64,000 bases of DNA from Collybiopsis luxurians FD-317 M1 (GCA_000827265.1 KN834847.1:83352-147351), one strand, 5' to 3'; shown: positions 12,045 through 24,500, numbered from the stretch's first letter. Numbers and translations are program-made. The notes: a model not told the origin generated them from the letters alone.

Positions 12045-14704
12045 AGGGTTTATGAATGTGTGAGCTGAAAACCGCCGTTTATAATGTTTATAATGATGTT
12101 AAGACAAAACCTGGTCGAAAACTAAACCATAGGCAAAGGATCCAAGAACATGTTTTGATACGCACTAGATAGTCGAGAGTGGCTCGGGATGAGAGAACGA
12201 TGCAAAGAATGGAATCACGGTGGGTTTGACTACCCTTAGCCTACGCGTGAATGAATAAGTGGGACAAAACACAGCGATGCTGAGAATTATAAAATGTACT
12301 AGGCAGAAAGAATCTCGATCCGATCATGGAGGCGTCAACGCAACAACAAATAAAATCAAAGACAGGGGCGCTAAACGCCATACCGTAGTACTGGACCGCA
12401 GCTCAGCGAAAGTGTACTTACACATTCAACGGCATTCAATGCTGCGGGCATTCCGAGTTGTTCATTGGACGACTTAATTCTGTTTCTGGCAGAACAGCTG
12501 AGGCCCTGGGACGCCAAAGTGTGTATTACAGAGTGAGGCACACATTTCGAGTACGGTTTGAACGATTGAATCCTCATCCGGTCTGTCGAATAGTGAACTG
12601 ACGAGGCCACTACGAGGCATGTTGATAGTTCGATTTCTACCGAGATCAGGTTACGCCTCAAATCCACAACAAATCCCGCTGAGAGCTCAGCTGCTCAACC
12701 ATCCCCCTGACCATCACAACCTGGTAGTCGTTGCCCAACTACAGGACCCACTCAGCCTCAACTGCCCAAAGTCGCTGATACTCATTGTGTAGCTATATAT
12801 TCAGTCGTTGTAATCCTGTTGAAAGGTATGCACGGGCGGAACCTCACTTAGGAATATTGCAGTGCGAAAAGGGCGTATCAGAATTTCGACACTGAATGTT
12901 TTTTAATCTGTGACGTGAGGGACGAAGTTGTAGGAGAATGACGAAAGACGCTTGAAGGAAGCTTGATTCAGGGCACGATATGCTTGCAGCAAACATGATC
13001 GGAGCTCTCCACGTTCATGGCGCTAAGATAACTTGTAAACAGAGTCGAGTAGAAAGAATTGGTCGAAAACGAACGTCAAGAATAGAATAATGATCTCTTG
13101 AATCTTTGGTATCTTTGGTATTGTGCGGCCGTCTGAAGAATTGAAGAGGGGAAAGATGTGGAGGGTGAACGGAGATAGAACTTTACAATATTGATCTATT
13201 TGCGATATGACGGCTCCCAGCTTCGCATAATAATGAATCTACACGATTAGGAGGCTGCTCTACTGCGTAGCAATAGGTCCGTATTGTCCATGGTAATGGT
13301 CGATAAGGAGCAAAAGGCAGTAGGCGCTAAAATTTCGATGTTGATCCGATGAGTTCGGTCCGACTGGGGCCGAAACATATCACCTGAGCGGCACGTGGCC
13401 GCGACACATAAGTAAGCTCCTTGAGTCTCCAAAAAAAGTAAGAAATTGCTGGCTTTGGTATTACGCGTCTAAATCTACACGCACATCATGTTGATCCTCA
13501 TGGTTCAATTCTCGACAATTCTCGGGTCCAGGAAAACAACACTCTTTGAATGAAAGTTTCGGCCCTTCGGGATTCAGGTACTTCGTCTTGTCTGGTACAC
13601 GATTTGCACGGACCTGCCTGCCAGACACATTTCTATTTGTTCGGTACCGACTCAGAGCGCGTGCGCGGTTGAAACCCTAAAATTTCTTCTCGAAGTAAAG
13701 CTTACATAGTATCTGGTTTTGACAAACCCCGGGGCCCGCGCAAGGCCGAGAATGTATAGACGAGTTCAATAGCACCAGACACAGGATGTTAATTTTATGA
13801 TACATGCCTATGATTGACAGCACTAGCTGCGGCTTTCGATTGATTCCAAACAAGTGCCCGTCCTAGGTTTACTCTTACCCTCCAAGTATATTCAATCCCA
13901 GATTTACTCATCTCCACACACACAATGCCAATACATTATTCAATATGTATCGTGGTCTGCTCAATACTAATGGCAGGAGACCGGCATCTATCGAAATACC
14001 TTTAAAGTTCAAACCTATAGACCCATTCAAGTAAATTCTATGCATAAATGATAATAATTGGAATCCTAGATTCCATCATTTTGAACTACAGTGGCTGAAA
14101 TTGAAAGAAAAGGAACTCCAGTTTTATAAATACCATCTACATTGACTTGTACATAGAAAATTGGCTTAGTAAATTCTCACCATTAATAATTTGATACACA
14201 TACTTAGGCTCACGGGAAGTGATGGGTCGGTCAATATTTGTATGTTCACTTAATTGTCCCATTTCTTCGCCATAAGCCAACCTAAGACCATGATGTTATC
14301 AGAGCTTTTAGACCAGTGTATAAGCTTTGTCTTATGAATATCAAAGCTCTGAAAAGTCTTAAATAGCAGAAGAGAAATAGTTCTTTTTAATAAGCTAGTA
14401 TCAAACCAGCCTGTCACTTTCCGTAACCCTGAGTATATGCCACAAAGATAATCAGATTTAACTCTTGAATTTTGAACCAAAATTTACAAAAGATTTAGAA
14501 ATTCCAATTTTCATGTAATTAACACTAAGTATTCTGGAACATGAAAGTAATATCTAACTTGTCCCGACTCCCCACGCTGAATTTGACCTTGGAACTTTGT
14601 GCTTGTGGAAGTCTCCTCTCCAGGGATGTTCCTGTTATTAACAAATAAGTATCTACATATGTCGTGTAAGTAACGATGCGAACAAAGATAAAATGTACGG
14701 CTCA

Positions 14705-14731
14705 CCTCAGTTGGTATAAGAACAACTGAGG
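14705..14731. repeat. Short perfect hairpin
   Basis: cctcagttg at 14,705-14,713 is followed by nine bases and then its reverse complement caactgagg at 14,723-14,731. It sits inside the unit 1-specific segment. Its role is unknown. Confidence 0.6.
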
Positions 14732-15155
14732 GAGCCGGACACGGTGGCTGCGAGATATCATATCTACTGTACAGTTTACTGTTGCATTTTGAGCACTTCG
14801 TAAGGGGTGGGACAGTGGGACAAATTATACGAAATTTATTTTTCGTAAGCGCCTGTTGGACGCCGGGACATCAAGGAATTTATGAAATTTAACTGCTATA
14901 AAAGGCTAAGCACTCACGGGCGCCTGGGAAAAAATTCGTAAGAGCTTGATTGGACACCGGACAGGGTGGGACATTTCGTTTCGTAAGATGCCCTGCGGAC
15001 ACAGGACATACGAAGTGCTTAAAATGGGACAGTATATGTAAACTGGAAATGTGAGCGGAACCAAATGAAACAATAGAGATACTGGATATGTTAAGGGCAA
15101 AGCTGGATGTACAGAGTGTAGAACTTGTACGCTGTATCTATACATAGATACAACT

Positions 15156-15299
15156 CTCAGAGCGCGGACAAGATAAATCAAGTGTCTATATTTACCTATA
15201 TGTAGATACAACTCTGTAGTAGGTAAATGAGCATACAAGCTAATAAATAAACAAAAGGGGAGCTCACCTCAGAGTGTGGACAAGATAAATCAAGCGTCT
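15156..15299. repeat. 32-bp direct repeat, 112 bp apart
   Basis: The copies at 15,156-15,187 and 15,268-15,299 share the core ggacaagataaatcaag and differ at three positions, all transitions. Both lie in the unit 1-specific segment, next to repeated tagatacaactct sequences. This suggests local tandem amplification inside a repeat. Confidence 0.7.
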
Positions 15300-15915
15300 G
15301 AGGTGGCTGTCTGTCCGAGTCATGTATAAATAAGAGAAAGCGGAAGAAAGGTGAAACGGGGGGATGCGGAAGTAAAGATAGGAAGAAAGTTGTAAGTACG
15401 GAGGTATATATACTGTAACTACTGGTCCGAGTTTGTACGTAGAGAGTCCGTGATGATATAATATAGAATACGTACACGTAGTCCAACACAGAGCACTGTT
15501 ACTTCGCTCCTAATACCTGCAGCTATAATGAAGTATTTATATTAGGCTTGGAACTGCTTGGATGGCTTCTGCTGGCTCCATACCTGGGCTGACCCCAGCT
15601 TTGACCCTGACCCAGCCCAGGCTGGCCTGTCCCAGATCTTGGGCTGGCATCAGACATTTACTGACCCAACTCAACCTGACCCTGCATATCCCTATTCCTC
15701 TCCATCACTTTAACTGGAAGCTCCAAAACCTCAACTTTCAAGCAGAAAAATGAGCTCTCAAATATTCAGATAAAATTGTAGGTAGCTTGAAGTTCAGAGT
15801 CAAGGTTCTTCCCCCAAGCTAGCTAGCTGCTAGTACAATAACCAAGGAAAGATGGACTGGAAGTCTTGTGTAAAATGTAGAGGTCTTGAGTCAGAGTATC
15901 AAGGGGAGGGAGAGA

Positions 15916-17780
15916 CTAAGTAATGAGGAGAGAATAATTCAAGGAGCCTTGAGATTGAAACTTGGTGCAAAATAGTTCTGGTGCTATGTCAAAAAAGGTA
16001 ATGCTGTCCATCAAGTAAGTATGCTGTGGTATGGCCATGCTCAGTCCATATAAAATGACCATCAAAGCTCCATCATTGAGGCAAATTGAACCTAGCATAG
16101 GTAAGCCCTAACAGCAAATCACGTGTGTAAAAATCTCGTTTTATGAATAAGTCGCACGTACCTTCTAACCCGACGATCTGAAGATACTTGCTAATACGCC
16201 GGATCAATTCCTCGTCTGATGGGATTTCTTCTTCTCCCTAGAGTATGTGGTAGCGTGCATACGTCAAAAAAAGCTACGTCACAAATTTTTGAAGATCGAT
16301 GGGCACTTACATCACGAATGACAAAAGCCCAATCGTCATCATGAGTTATCGCCACATCGACTTCGCTGTGCTATGAATTTAAAAAAGATCAAGTCAATTG
16401 TCAGACACATATGTAGTAGAAAATGAATAAAACGCACATTACGCAAAATCCATCGATTGATCGCGTCGGAAGGATGGTAAGTCTACGCGATTTGAAAATG
16501 TTAGTAAATTCGAGTATACTAGACCAGAACACGTACTTGATTCCTCTCAGGCATAGGTACGAGCTCAATAAATGCTTCCCCCATTGAGTTCCCCGTATTA
16601 GAAATAGGAGACGAAGGAGATGAAGATGAGCTCTCCATTTCGTCTGTTTCCCTGACAGCAATCTTAAATCCCCTCAAAAACAAACATAAAGTCTGTCTCT
16701 CAAAAACGTCATCCATCCCCACCGTCGGCGCAGCGTACGCTACTCTCGAAAATGTATATCTCGGGGTGGATCGAAATGAGCGAGGGAGGATTGGTTTCAA
16801 CTCGAGCTCTACCTCCAGGTCTCCGAACTGAGAATCATTTTGAGGGTACTCGTGAGCGAAACAGGCTGCTCCGTATGCGCGGGCATTGTCGTAACCAGTG
16901 ATGAGGTAGATCGCATTTGAGGGGATTTGGAGTTGGCGTCCGAATTGGGGCTGTTGCGGATCTTGTCGGCTGGTGTCGCTTGGCCCGTTAAGATAGTCGT
17001 ACCATGACCGAGCGAATTTGGTGGCGTAGTTGTAGAGTTGGGTGCGATGTTGGTGATGGAGGTCGACTCTTCTTGAACCTTCTGGGAGAATGAGGAGTGC
17101 GCCTTTCGGGGCTGAAGATGTATATACAAGCCCGCCGCCGAATTGCCTAGGAACTTTGCTACAAAATTCGAAAAATTGGTGAGTAATCGTAAGAAAGGCC
17201 CGAGTACATACCTAGTCCAAAAACGAAATGTGCACGGAGATGGAATTGTGGCTTTCCGAAAGAACGAAGAGTTGCTGACGATATGTGACCCGGGGCCAAA
17301 TGCTTTCGGTTTACGAATAACAATATTACTATTATTATTATCACTTCCAGGGTCGATCTCAAGCGGACTGAAATTCGGGGGGACTCTTCGTGCATTCACA
17401 GGATCATCTGCCGAACGATATGCGTTAAAGAGATAGCTAAATCCTCCAAAGTCATTCAGTACGACCACGTCTCCGATTTCGACTCCAGTTTGTCTGTATT
17501 CCAAGGGGAGGTTGCTATCGGCTGTTGAGTGCCAGAGAGGGTAGCCGTGCTTTGTTGGCGCGAGTAGACGGACGTAGAGTTCGCTTTCGGTGAGTGATTC
17601 GAGTCCTGCTGTTGTTGTTGGGGACGTTGCCACAAAGTTTGAGGGAATTAAAGGACTTGTGAAGCCGTCTGAGTCGGACGAATTAGAGCGACTAGGAGAT
17701 GCTCTGTGGGTTCTGTTAAGGGTTTGGCTAGGATTGGGGAGCCACAAGACTTACTGTGAGGTTGCTGTTATCGCAGTCAT
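15916..17780 (-). CDS. Paralogue C, unit 1 (C1): family of unknown function
   Basis: A minus-strand gene. The likely start is ATG 17,780 in a short first exon (MTAITATS), then a small intron and a Ser-rich N-terminus. Exon blocks are YVRLLAPTKHGYPLW, VEIGDVVVLNDFGGFSYLFN and DPVNARRVPPNF. After the intron at 17,159-17,235 come FGGGLVYTS, KGALLILPEG, SWYDYLNG, IYLITGYDNARAYGAACF and LRGFKIAVRE, then TYHPSDAINRWILRN, VDVAITHDDDWAFVIRD and EIPSDEELIRRI. The last exon ends at the TAG at 15,916. C differs from A and B in having TGYDNARA in place of TGCDKARA and an Asn-rich insertion. It shares a 1.1-kb upstream region with the truncated Rho GEF copy, transcribed the other way. Confidence 0.78.
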
Positions 17781-18887
17781 CGTGGTGGTGAAAGGAGAAA
17801 GGCAATGTGGCAAACGCATGTTGGTTTATTCGGGCGCCTCATGGCCGCAACACGGCTGCCAGTCGAGCTGTTACTGTACTTCATGAGAGGTGGAGTCTTT
17901 CGATACCAGAATCCATGGTATCGAGACAGACTTACTGAAAGAGTCGGTATTTGAAATTAGTGCTGTCATGATCGAGTCACTCCTTGCGGTAGTGAACCTT
18001 ACCTACCTAATATGATTTCTTGCGGCAACCCTTCCAGAGCCTCATTTTTCGGTTTATTATCTTCTGCGTCGTTGTCAAGGGTCCTAGGAAGTACATACCC
18101 AATTACAATAGTGTTATGCTAGAATACGCTGTCTATAGCATATACTTACCCAGTGACCGCCTTAGAGTTCAAAGTTATAGCTTTTCGGCTGCGCCTTATA
18201 TTAGTCTGGGACAGGGGAACCAAGTGGAGTTTAATGCACACCACTCAACCGAATTTACGTTGAGTCATGATTCTTTACACTGTGGAGTATTATTAGCCTT
18301 GCCGCTGTTTTGAATAGTTACCGATAGTGAGAGAGAAGAAGACAAATGTGAACAGCTTGCAGTCGATGGCTGACTGCAAATCCTTGAAGATGTATGCACA
18401 TTGAGTCATTGCATGACACTAGCTGTCTTCGGATCCCATAGCCACTGGCAGCATTAGGTGCATAGTACCTAAGTATAATCAATTGAGCGTCCCGTTTTTT
18501 TGAACTGAGGCCTGAACATAATTTGGCGAGAGAATTTCCAAACTTCCAACGGTGAAATTGTCAGATTGCGTTGCAACTAGTGACATAAAAAAGCTGTTTG
18601 AGGACTTGCCAATGCCATGTCGACGGACTGCGCTAGGACGGACTGCGCTGGGTCTGCCGTAGAAATGTTATCTAATCTTATCAGTCCCGTGATCACCCAA
18701 ATGGGAAATCCCTGATATCGGCTGTCGGTCTCATCTACGGCTCTGCACTGGTCTAATTTTGCGCTGCGCAACACTTTTCACTGCTCGACGCTGAGCGTCA
18801 CATTCCTTAACCCAGTTCATAGCCTGGTACTCACAAAATTACCTTTGCTAGGCGATAACCAGGGTTAATAGCTCTCAAATTGCAATA
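17781..18887. promoter_or_regulatory. Divergent promoter region, C1 / truncated Rho GEF
   Basis: About 1.1 kb between the starts of C1 (-) and the Rho GEF 5' fragment (+). It is almost identical to 32,062-33,165, which serves C2 and the complete Rho GEF gene. The strong conservation fits either recent duplication or functional constraint. I see no definite TATA box or transcription-factor site. Confidence 0.5.
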
Positions 18888-19277
18888 ATGCCGCATAATA
18901 GACCTTCTTCACCCATCGTCGTCAACCAGGATTTGCAGCAGCTCTATGAACAGGTTCTGGCCGGTTTCAATTCAGAGGAAGGTGATAGTCCAACGACGAC
19001 CGTGGAAAGTGGGTTGACATCGGCCACATACTCGACTGCTTCCCATAATTCTGGCTATTCCGATGCTTCTTCTGCTCACACTCCAAGCCCACAGTCAAGG
19101 CCTCGAGATGGTCACGGAAGATTTCCAGTATCGAGTGCCTCAATACATCCAGTGGGCCTGCTCAGCGCCGCATGGAGGACAGGGAGATCAGAGACCTTGT
19201 TGATTAACATTCGTGGATCAAATGAGTATTTGCATCCCAAATTCCAGATGCAGAGTGCATGCAACGAAGGGGCGTAA
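18888..19277 (+). pseudogene. Rho GEF 5' fragment fused to antisense F-box sequence
   Basis: The first 80 codons match the start of the complete Rho GEF at 33,166 (MPHNRPSSPIVV onward) with only a few changes. At 19,128 the match stops and the frame continues for about 50 codons into antisense F-box-gene sequence before a stop. The duplicated promoter precedes it intact, so a 129-residue chimeric peptide could be made. It lacks every GEF domain. This is the right end of duplication unit 1. Confidence 0.92.
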
Positions 19278-19894
19278 GCGGTAAAGCATTCGAATGGGTC
19301 AAGGGTAGGTGCTTCAAGACGTATCGGATGATCTTCATTCGGAACATATACGTCGATATTCTCCAAGGCAAGTCGTTGGATTCCCGACCGGCTACTCCGC
19401 AATAGGTTTGTGAGGGTTGTAATGGCATTGAAATCACACGATTTAAAGCGGCAATCCAAGAAAGTAAAGTCGAACTCTGTCAGCCTCAGCTTTCCAGGAT
19501 GACGCGTCTCCGTTAGCGGTGCTGATATCATCTGTCGTAGTGGTCCACAGAATTTGCTTGCGACACTCCAGGAGAAAGGTGTAATGAGGAAGCCCTTGAC
19601 GCAGCATACAATTCCTAGAGTGCGGATAAAATGCTCGAATGAGTCCTCCATTATTGCGTAGCGTTCGGGATCTTCATTGAAAATTAAGGACGATACTCGA
19701 AAGCGTCGGAAGAGATATTTTCTGGCATGAGAGAGCCATGACTTGGAGACCAGTGACACGATTGTGAGATCAGTTGATGAGTCGGAGGACTGATTAATAA
19801 ACTGATAGTAGATCTCTTGGGGAAACCGCTCTGTATGCTGCATGTAAGGTAAATCGATGTGAACGAACGTCGCGGCGATTTGAGGATCCGCCAT
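19112..19894 (-). pseudogene. F-box-like gene, unit 2 copy (3' truncated)
   Basis: The start at ATG 19,894 and the frame are open here (MADPQIAATFVHIDLPYMQ, then RFPQEIYYQF), unlike the broken unit 1 copy. The gene is cut by the duplication junction at 19,129, after which a few codons from antisense Rho GEF sequence lead to a stop at 19,112. The C-terminal half, about 250 residues as seen in unit 1, is missing. So the two copies are broken in complementary ways: unit 1 keeps the length and unit 2 keeps the frame. Confidence 0.75.
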
Positions 19895-20413
19895 CAACGT
19901 TCACGTGCCGGAGATCCCACGCTATTTCGATGCATCCCCGGCCCGTCGGCCGTCCAACGGATTTTCTTTTTTTTCACGGGGATTTTCAGCAGAGTACCAC
20001 ATACTCTCCAAAAGTTGGCTTGGATATCGGATTATCGTGACGCTCTTCATTTTCCACGAGGCACGGGCTAGTTGAAGTTGTAGTAAGGCCCTTCAGGAGT
20101 TCGAAAGCTTTGTAATCGATATGCAGAGAGGTATAAGCTGATGTATTCGATGGCTCGCTGCTAACTTAGTAACTGGTTTGACCAATCTTTCTCCAATAAG
20201 CAGGAGACAATTGGAAAAGAAGACCAGTAAGTCAATTGTTATGGCAAACTGCCTAATACAGGGAGGCAAATTGGTTCGGGTGATCCAACATTAAGGACCG
20301 ACAAGCCACAATGAAACCGTTCGACCATATATACAGCCGTTGTCGCACTTCCCTCCTTGCTCAACCTGTAGAGAACTCGCGATTTAACGGACTTCAGCCC
20401 ACCCCGCATTAGT
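19895..20413. promoter_or_regulatory. Divergent intergenic region, F-box-like / gene D (unit 2)
   Basis: The unit 2 counterpart of 4,724-5,228, closely similar with small indels. It presumably holds divergent promoters. No specific site is recognised. Confidence 0.4.
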
Positions 20414-20980
20414 ATGCCGACTATTACCATCCAAATCTCCCTGATTCCCGGGGGACTCCGGCCTGCTGGACTCGCGGATTATTCTTCTGGTGCCGATAAG
20501 TCGTATCCTATCTACGACGTAGTCATCGATGAGCAGCTGGGCCCAATAATCAATGCAAATTTCACTGGTATTCAGAATGAATCATGTGCACTCCCATGGA
20601 TTCGCCTTCGTATCAATCATAATCAACATGCCGAAGGAGAGATCAACACACTGTTGGCACAAACGGCGATTGCAGATGAACATTGGGTAGTACCTTCGCT
20701 GCAGGAGTTTAGCTCTTGAGCTTCTGCTTTACTGTCCGACGATTTAGAGGTCTGGGAAAGCCATTCATTTCGTCCGCTAGTGGAGTTTCGGCAGTCATTG
20801 ATCATACCACCTGCAGAGGGCGAAGAGAACGGAGTCGACTACAGTGGGGAATTCCGCATCGCACTCCCTGATTATACAGGCTTGGAGGTAGGAATTGACC
20901 AAAGAGTTATCAGAATGGTTCAGACGGCACTCGGAATACTGACGTCTCATATTGATTTGGAGCCACTGAAGATGTCGTAG
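20414..20980 (+). pseudogene. Gene D, unit 2: copy with nonsense changes
   Basis: Homologous to gene D at 5,229-5,825 and in frame over the whole length. A CGA codon of unit 1 reads TGA here (20,717-20,719), cutting the product to 101 residues. Near the end a CAG reads TAG (20,978-20,980), removing the last ten or so codons. The first change is a C-to-T transition in a CpG. The segment between the stops is still open and similar, so the loss looks recent. If the short product is made, its function is unknown. Confidence 0.8.
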
Positions 20981-21043
20981 ACCAAGAGTACTCCAAACTA
21001 CTAATTAGCAGATTCGCTTTAATACATGAATAGTCAAGTACTA

Positions 21044-21397
21044 CAGTGATCTTGGAGTCCTTGAGACACCTGTGTATTCCTCCAACCTGGGGCTTCAAGC
21101 ATCAAGTAAATATCTCGAAATTAATCTTATAATATGTCTTATTTTTACAGAATTTTGGAGAACTTTAAGTTTATGATTTTGGGTTAATCCGAGGCATCTC
21201 AAGGAACCCAAATCAAAGTTATATTCAAAGTAAATTCATAGAAATTCATCAAAGCATCATTTGTACAGCACAAAGTATCTCAAATCATGCCAAATGCCCT
21301 TGCAGATAATGCTGAATATTCCAATTAATGACAATTCTAAGTAATAAGCATAATATGCAAAATTAGATTTTTTGTCTCAAGGACTCCAAGATCACTG
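21044..21397. mobile_element. MITE with 25-bp terminal inverted repeats and TA target duplication
   Basis: A 354-bp non-coding element. Its first 25 bases, starting cagtgatcttggagtcc, are the exact reverse complement of its last 25. It is flanked on both sides by TA (21,042-21,043 and 21,398-21,399). At the equivalent place in unit 1 (about 5,860) the sequence runs through with a single TA and no insert, giving an empty site. TA duplication and a CAGTG terminus fit a non-autonomous Tc1/mariner-type element. The interior is AT-rich with no open frame. Confidence 0.93.
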
Positions 21398-21594
21398 TAT
21401 CGTTATCCTGGGAAATTCTATTTGGATCAATTGCTAAGATGCAGGATCAATGATAGCCATTCTTTTTATCTGGCGGAACTTAGTGAGCCATTGGCCAGCA
21501 TTAAGAGCCAAAACTCATGAAGGTTTACCATCAGATCGTGAACGCCGTGAACTGGAATGTTCGCCTGAACGAGAGGAATGGCCTGCTTGAACAG

Positions 21595-24500
21595 TCAGCA
21601 CATATCAATAAGCGGACCAACTGAAAAGAACTTCCCATGCTCGCGATGGTGATGGTTTTCCTTTCGCCTTGATCGTTTCTCTTCATACATCTCTGCCGCG
21701 GTTTTGGATGGCAACGCAAAAGTTTGGGGTGTTGTAGTGGTGCTCTCATACGATGAATGCCGACGATCTTTGGAGTTCATTTGAAGAGTATCAGTTGAAC
21801 CTGCTTGAAATTAGATAGAATTGGTACAAGAAGACGAATGACGCTGACCGGAAATCTGATCATACATAGATGCTCGATCAGGAGGACCGTGACTTCCAGT
21901 ACTCGAACGGTGTGTATGATAACCGTTGTTGGTTGCGCCTAGAAGCGGCTAAGGCCAACTACTCTGCCGAAACAGTCTAAGAACACCCACTCCGAGAGCC
22001 GCGTTCCCTTGATGAATCACGGCGCGTCGTTCTCTGCGACGCTAACACGTTGGTTGTTGAATGTCGACTGGAAGGAAGGTTAATCGGTAGAGCTCCTCCA
22101 GTAGTAGTTGGCCCCGTATCGATGGGTCCAACTGCTTCTCGAGGTTCGTACGCATCAGAAGATTTGAATGCACGGGAGATTTTGTTCCGTAACCTAGATG
22201 AGAAGCTACGATCCTGTCTGGTGCTGGCGATGCTCAAATTATCTGAACTTGCACTCCGGAGACTGCTCGCCCTCGGGGAGGCCATGTTGAGGGATATTGA
22301 CGAGAGTCTGTGCTCGAGGCCCTGATGAGGGCTACCGTAAGTTGAAGCCGTTGAAAGCGCGGGAGCGGCCCTATTTGGGCTGGCGAATGAGTTAAGTTCT
22401 TTGCTGCGCAAATAATTGATTTTGAGAAACTTGCCTTGTTGAATATACGCTCGATTGGCTGGTCGATCTCCCTGGCACCGTTGAGCTGGGAGGTACGAAT
22501 ATTCCAGACTTGTGCATTGGATAGCCTGTAGGAGTTGCGGAAGCGGGTCCGGGCCCAAGATAGGTCATACTAGGATTATTATGTGTTCTGCCATATTGAC
22601 CGTTACCTCGTGATGAAGTCAGTTTCAAGAGGATAGTTTCGGGTGGCTATGCTAATACCGTTAGCGGCTTTGAATGTAGAGGATAAAGCAGCTCCAGAGG
22701 CTATATTGCAGGGTCATCGACTATTCAACGAACATGTATCTGACCACCTACCGGGTAAATACATAGATGATGAGTTTTGAGACACGTATCCGCTGTCAGC
22801 CAGCCTGGAGGCGTCTCCGCCAGGATCTATCATTCATCAGAGGGAGAAAATTGGCAATAAATGGGAATATTTACCCTTTGAAGAAAACAATTGTTGGACC
22901 TGGTTCTGTTCCAAAAACTTTTGACAAAAGCAAGAGTAGAACTCACTTGTGTTTTTTTCCGAAATTCCACAAACTCATCCAAGAGTTTTTCAATTTTGCT
23001 TGTGACATCCCTCCATCGAGTATACTCCTGCTCCCATCTCGTGTCTTGAGCTGCTAGGGGTCCAAATCTATCCAAGTTTCTCTCTGCTCTGTACAAGACA
23101 CATCAGACTCTACGGCGAGATCAAGGACAAGCTGACTCACGCTTTCAAACTATCTTCCATCTGGTCATAGAATAGGTCCCCTTCCGGGGACAGAAGAAAT
23201 TTTTGGTCCCCAAACTTCACCTTCTGAATGAACTCGCCGCAATCCCTAGCTATCGTATTGGCCCTTTCGTAGGTATCTTTGAAACCGTGTGCCAGAATGT
23301 ATTGGGCCATAGATACGAGGTTTGTTGCGATTCTGACAATGGTAGTTATGCCGCCACCGCCGCCCTCGCCACCACCACCAGTCAGTGGACTCAGAGGACT
23401 GCTCCGGGTATTCTGGGTTTGTAGTGCTGGACTACCACCACCGAAGAATGCAAATGTTATTCCTAACGAATTGTTAAACAGGTCGAGAAGTCATGAGATT
23501 TTCAACAATGATTTCCATACCACCGTATGTCCGAATATTCAGCTGTTTACTACTGATGCGATAGATAAGTTCTGAACTGTCTGGAATTTCTTTGTCCTCC
23601 TATTTTAAACAAGTTACTCCAGTGCTGAAGCAGTAGTTTCAGTGACAGAAGTCACTCACAGTCCGAATGACAGATGTCCAATCATTATCGTGAGTAATTG
23701 CAATATCGACCTTTTGATGCTGGAATGAAGCTGAGAACTCGTCAGAAATTGAAGATATTGGAAGAATACCTTGCCAAGTATCCATTTGTTAATTATATCG
23801 GAGGGGTAATACTTCCGGTAAGAGCCATCTTTTTTTTTGGAAGTTCCTAGTGTACCATCCGCACCCCAGTCAGACTGCTGTGCAATGCTAATTTTAATCC
23901 GAGATTGAGGTCCTCCTCGAGCAGTAATTCTGTAGCCGCGCAAGAATGCACATCCAGACTGTCTTTCAAATATGACGTCGGCACCAGCTTCAGAATACGC
24001 CGAATCAGATCGGCGGAACAAATACTCAGGTTTCCTCCCTGCTATTCTGGGCGGTTTGGGTACATATTCCAGGAGCACGTTGTGTGGGCTGGCACCGGAG
24101 AAACATGCGACCCCCCAGGCGCGAGTTTTATCGCAACCTGTAACGAGATAGATTTCATTCACTCCGCGGCGGAGAATCTGATTTATAAAGTTGAACCAAG
24201 ATATTGCGCACCGAGTGGCATGGTCAAAAAACATGCGCAATGCCAGATTATCGTATCTCGTCCCACCTTCCGGTAGGATGAGCAAAGCGCCTCTAGAAGT
24301 CGTAGTTGTGAATGCTAGTCCCGCGCAGACTTCTGGAGGCACCTGCCTAGATATCCGAAGTTTCAGGAGTTCGCATACATTGCAGGAGATTGAGAAACGT
24401 ACGGAATTTGAGAATACCCAGGCCGAACGTCGAATTTGGAAAAATGTGCATGGTTGCTGGCAATATAGCTTCCAGGTCGAAGGTCCCGGTCCTGCTCCGA

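Larger units (their letters stand above)
14205..15690. mobile_element. Unit 1-specific insertion, unclassified
   Basis: Flanks of this 1.5-kb segment align with each other across a single short interval of unit 2 (about 29,985-30,005), so it is either an insertion in unit 1 or a deletion in unit 2. It contains repeated ggaca-type and ttcgtaag-type motifs between 14,730 and 15,010, a hairpin and a 32-bp direct repeat. I find no terminal inverted repeats and no transposase. The ends are approximate to tens of bases. Confidence 0.45.
12045..15915. other. Intergenic between B1 and C1
   Basis: No supported gene in about 3.9 kb. The part near 12,250-12,700 matches 27,880-28,200 of unit 2. A stretch at about 14,205-15,690 is present only in unit 1 and is described separately. 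Short open frames here are not conserved between the two units, which argues against coding function. Confidence 0.6.
3953..19128. repeat. Tandem segmental duplication, unit 1 (15.2 kb)
   Basis: The left copy of a direct duplication. It begins within the F-box-like gene, where position 3,953 corresponds to 19,129, and ends inside exon 1 of the truncated Rho GEF, where 19,128 corresponds to 33,406. Gene order and orientation match unit 2 throughout. Unit 1 is longer mainly because of about 1.5 kb near 14,205-15,690 that unit 2 lacks. Unit 1 lacks the 354-bp inverted-repeat element found in unit 2. Confidence 0.95.

Noticed and set aside
17740..17780. A 27-nt intron at the start of C1 and C2
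   Set aside because: A 42-nt intron using the next AG also keeps the frame and has a better branch site. The ultra-short version is not needed.
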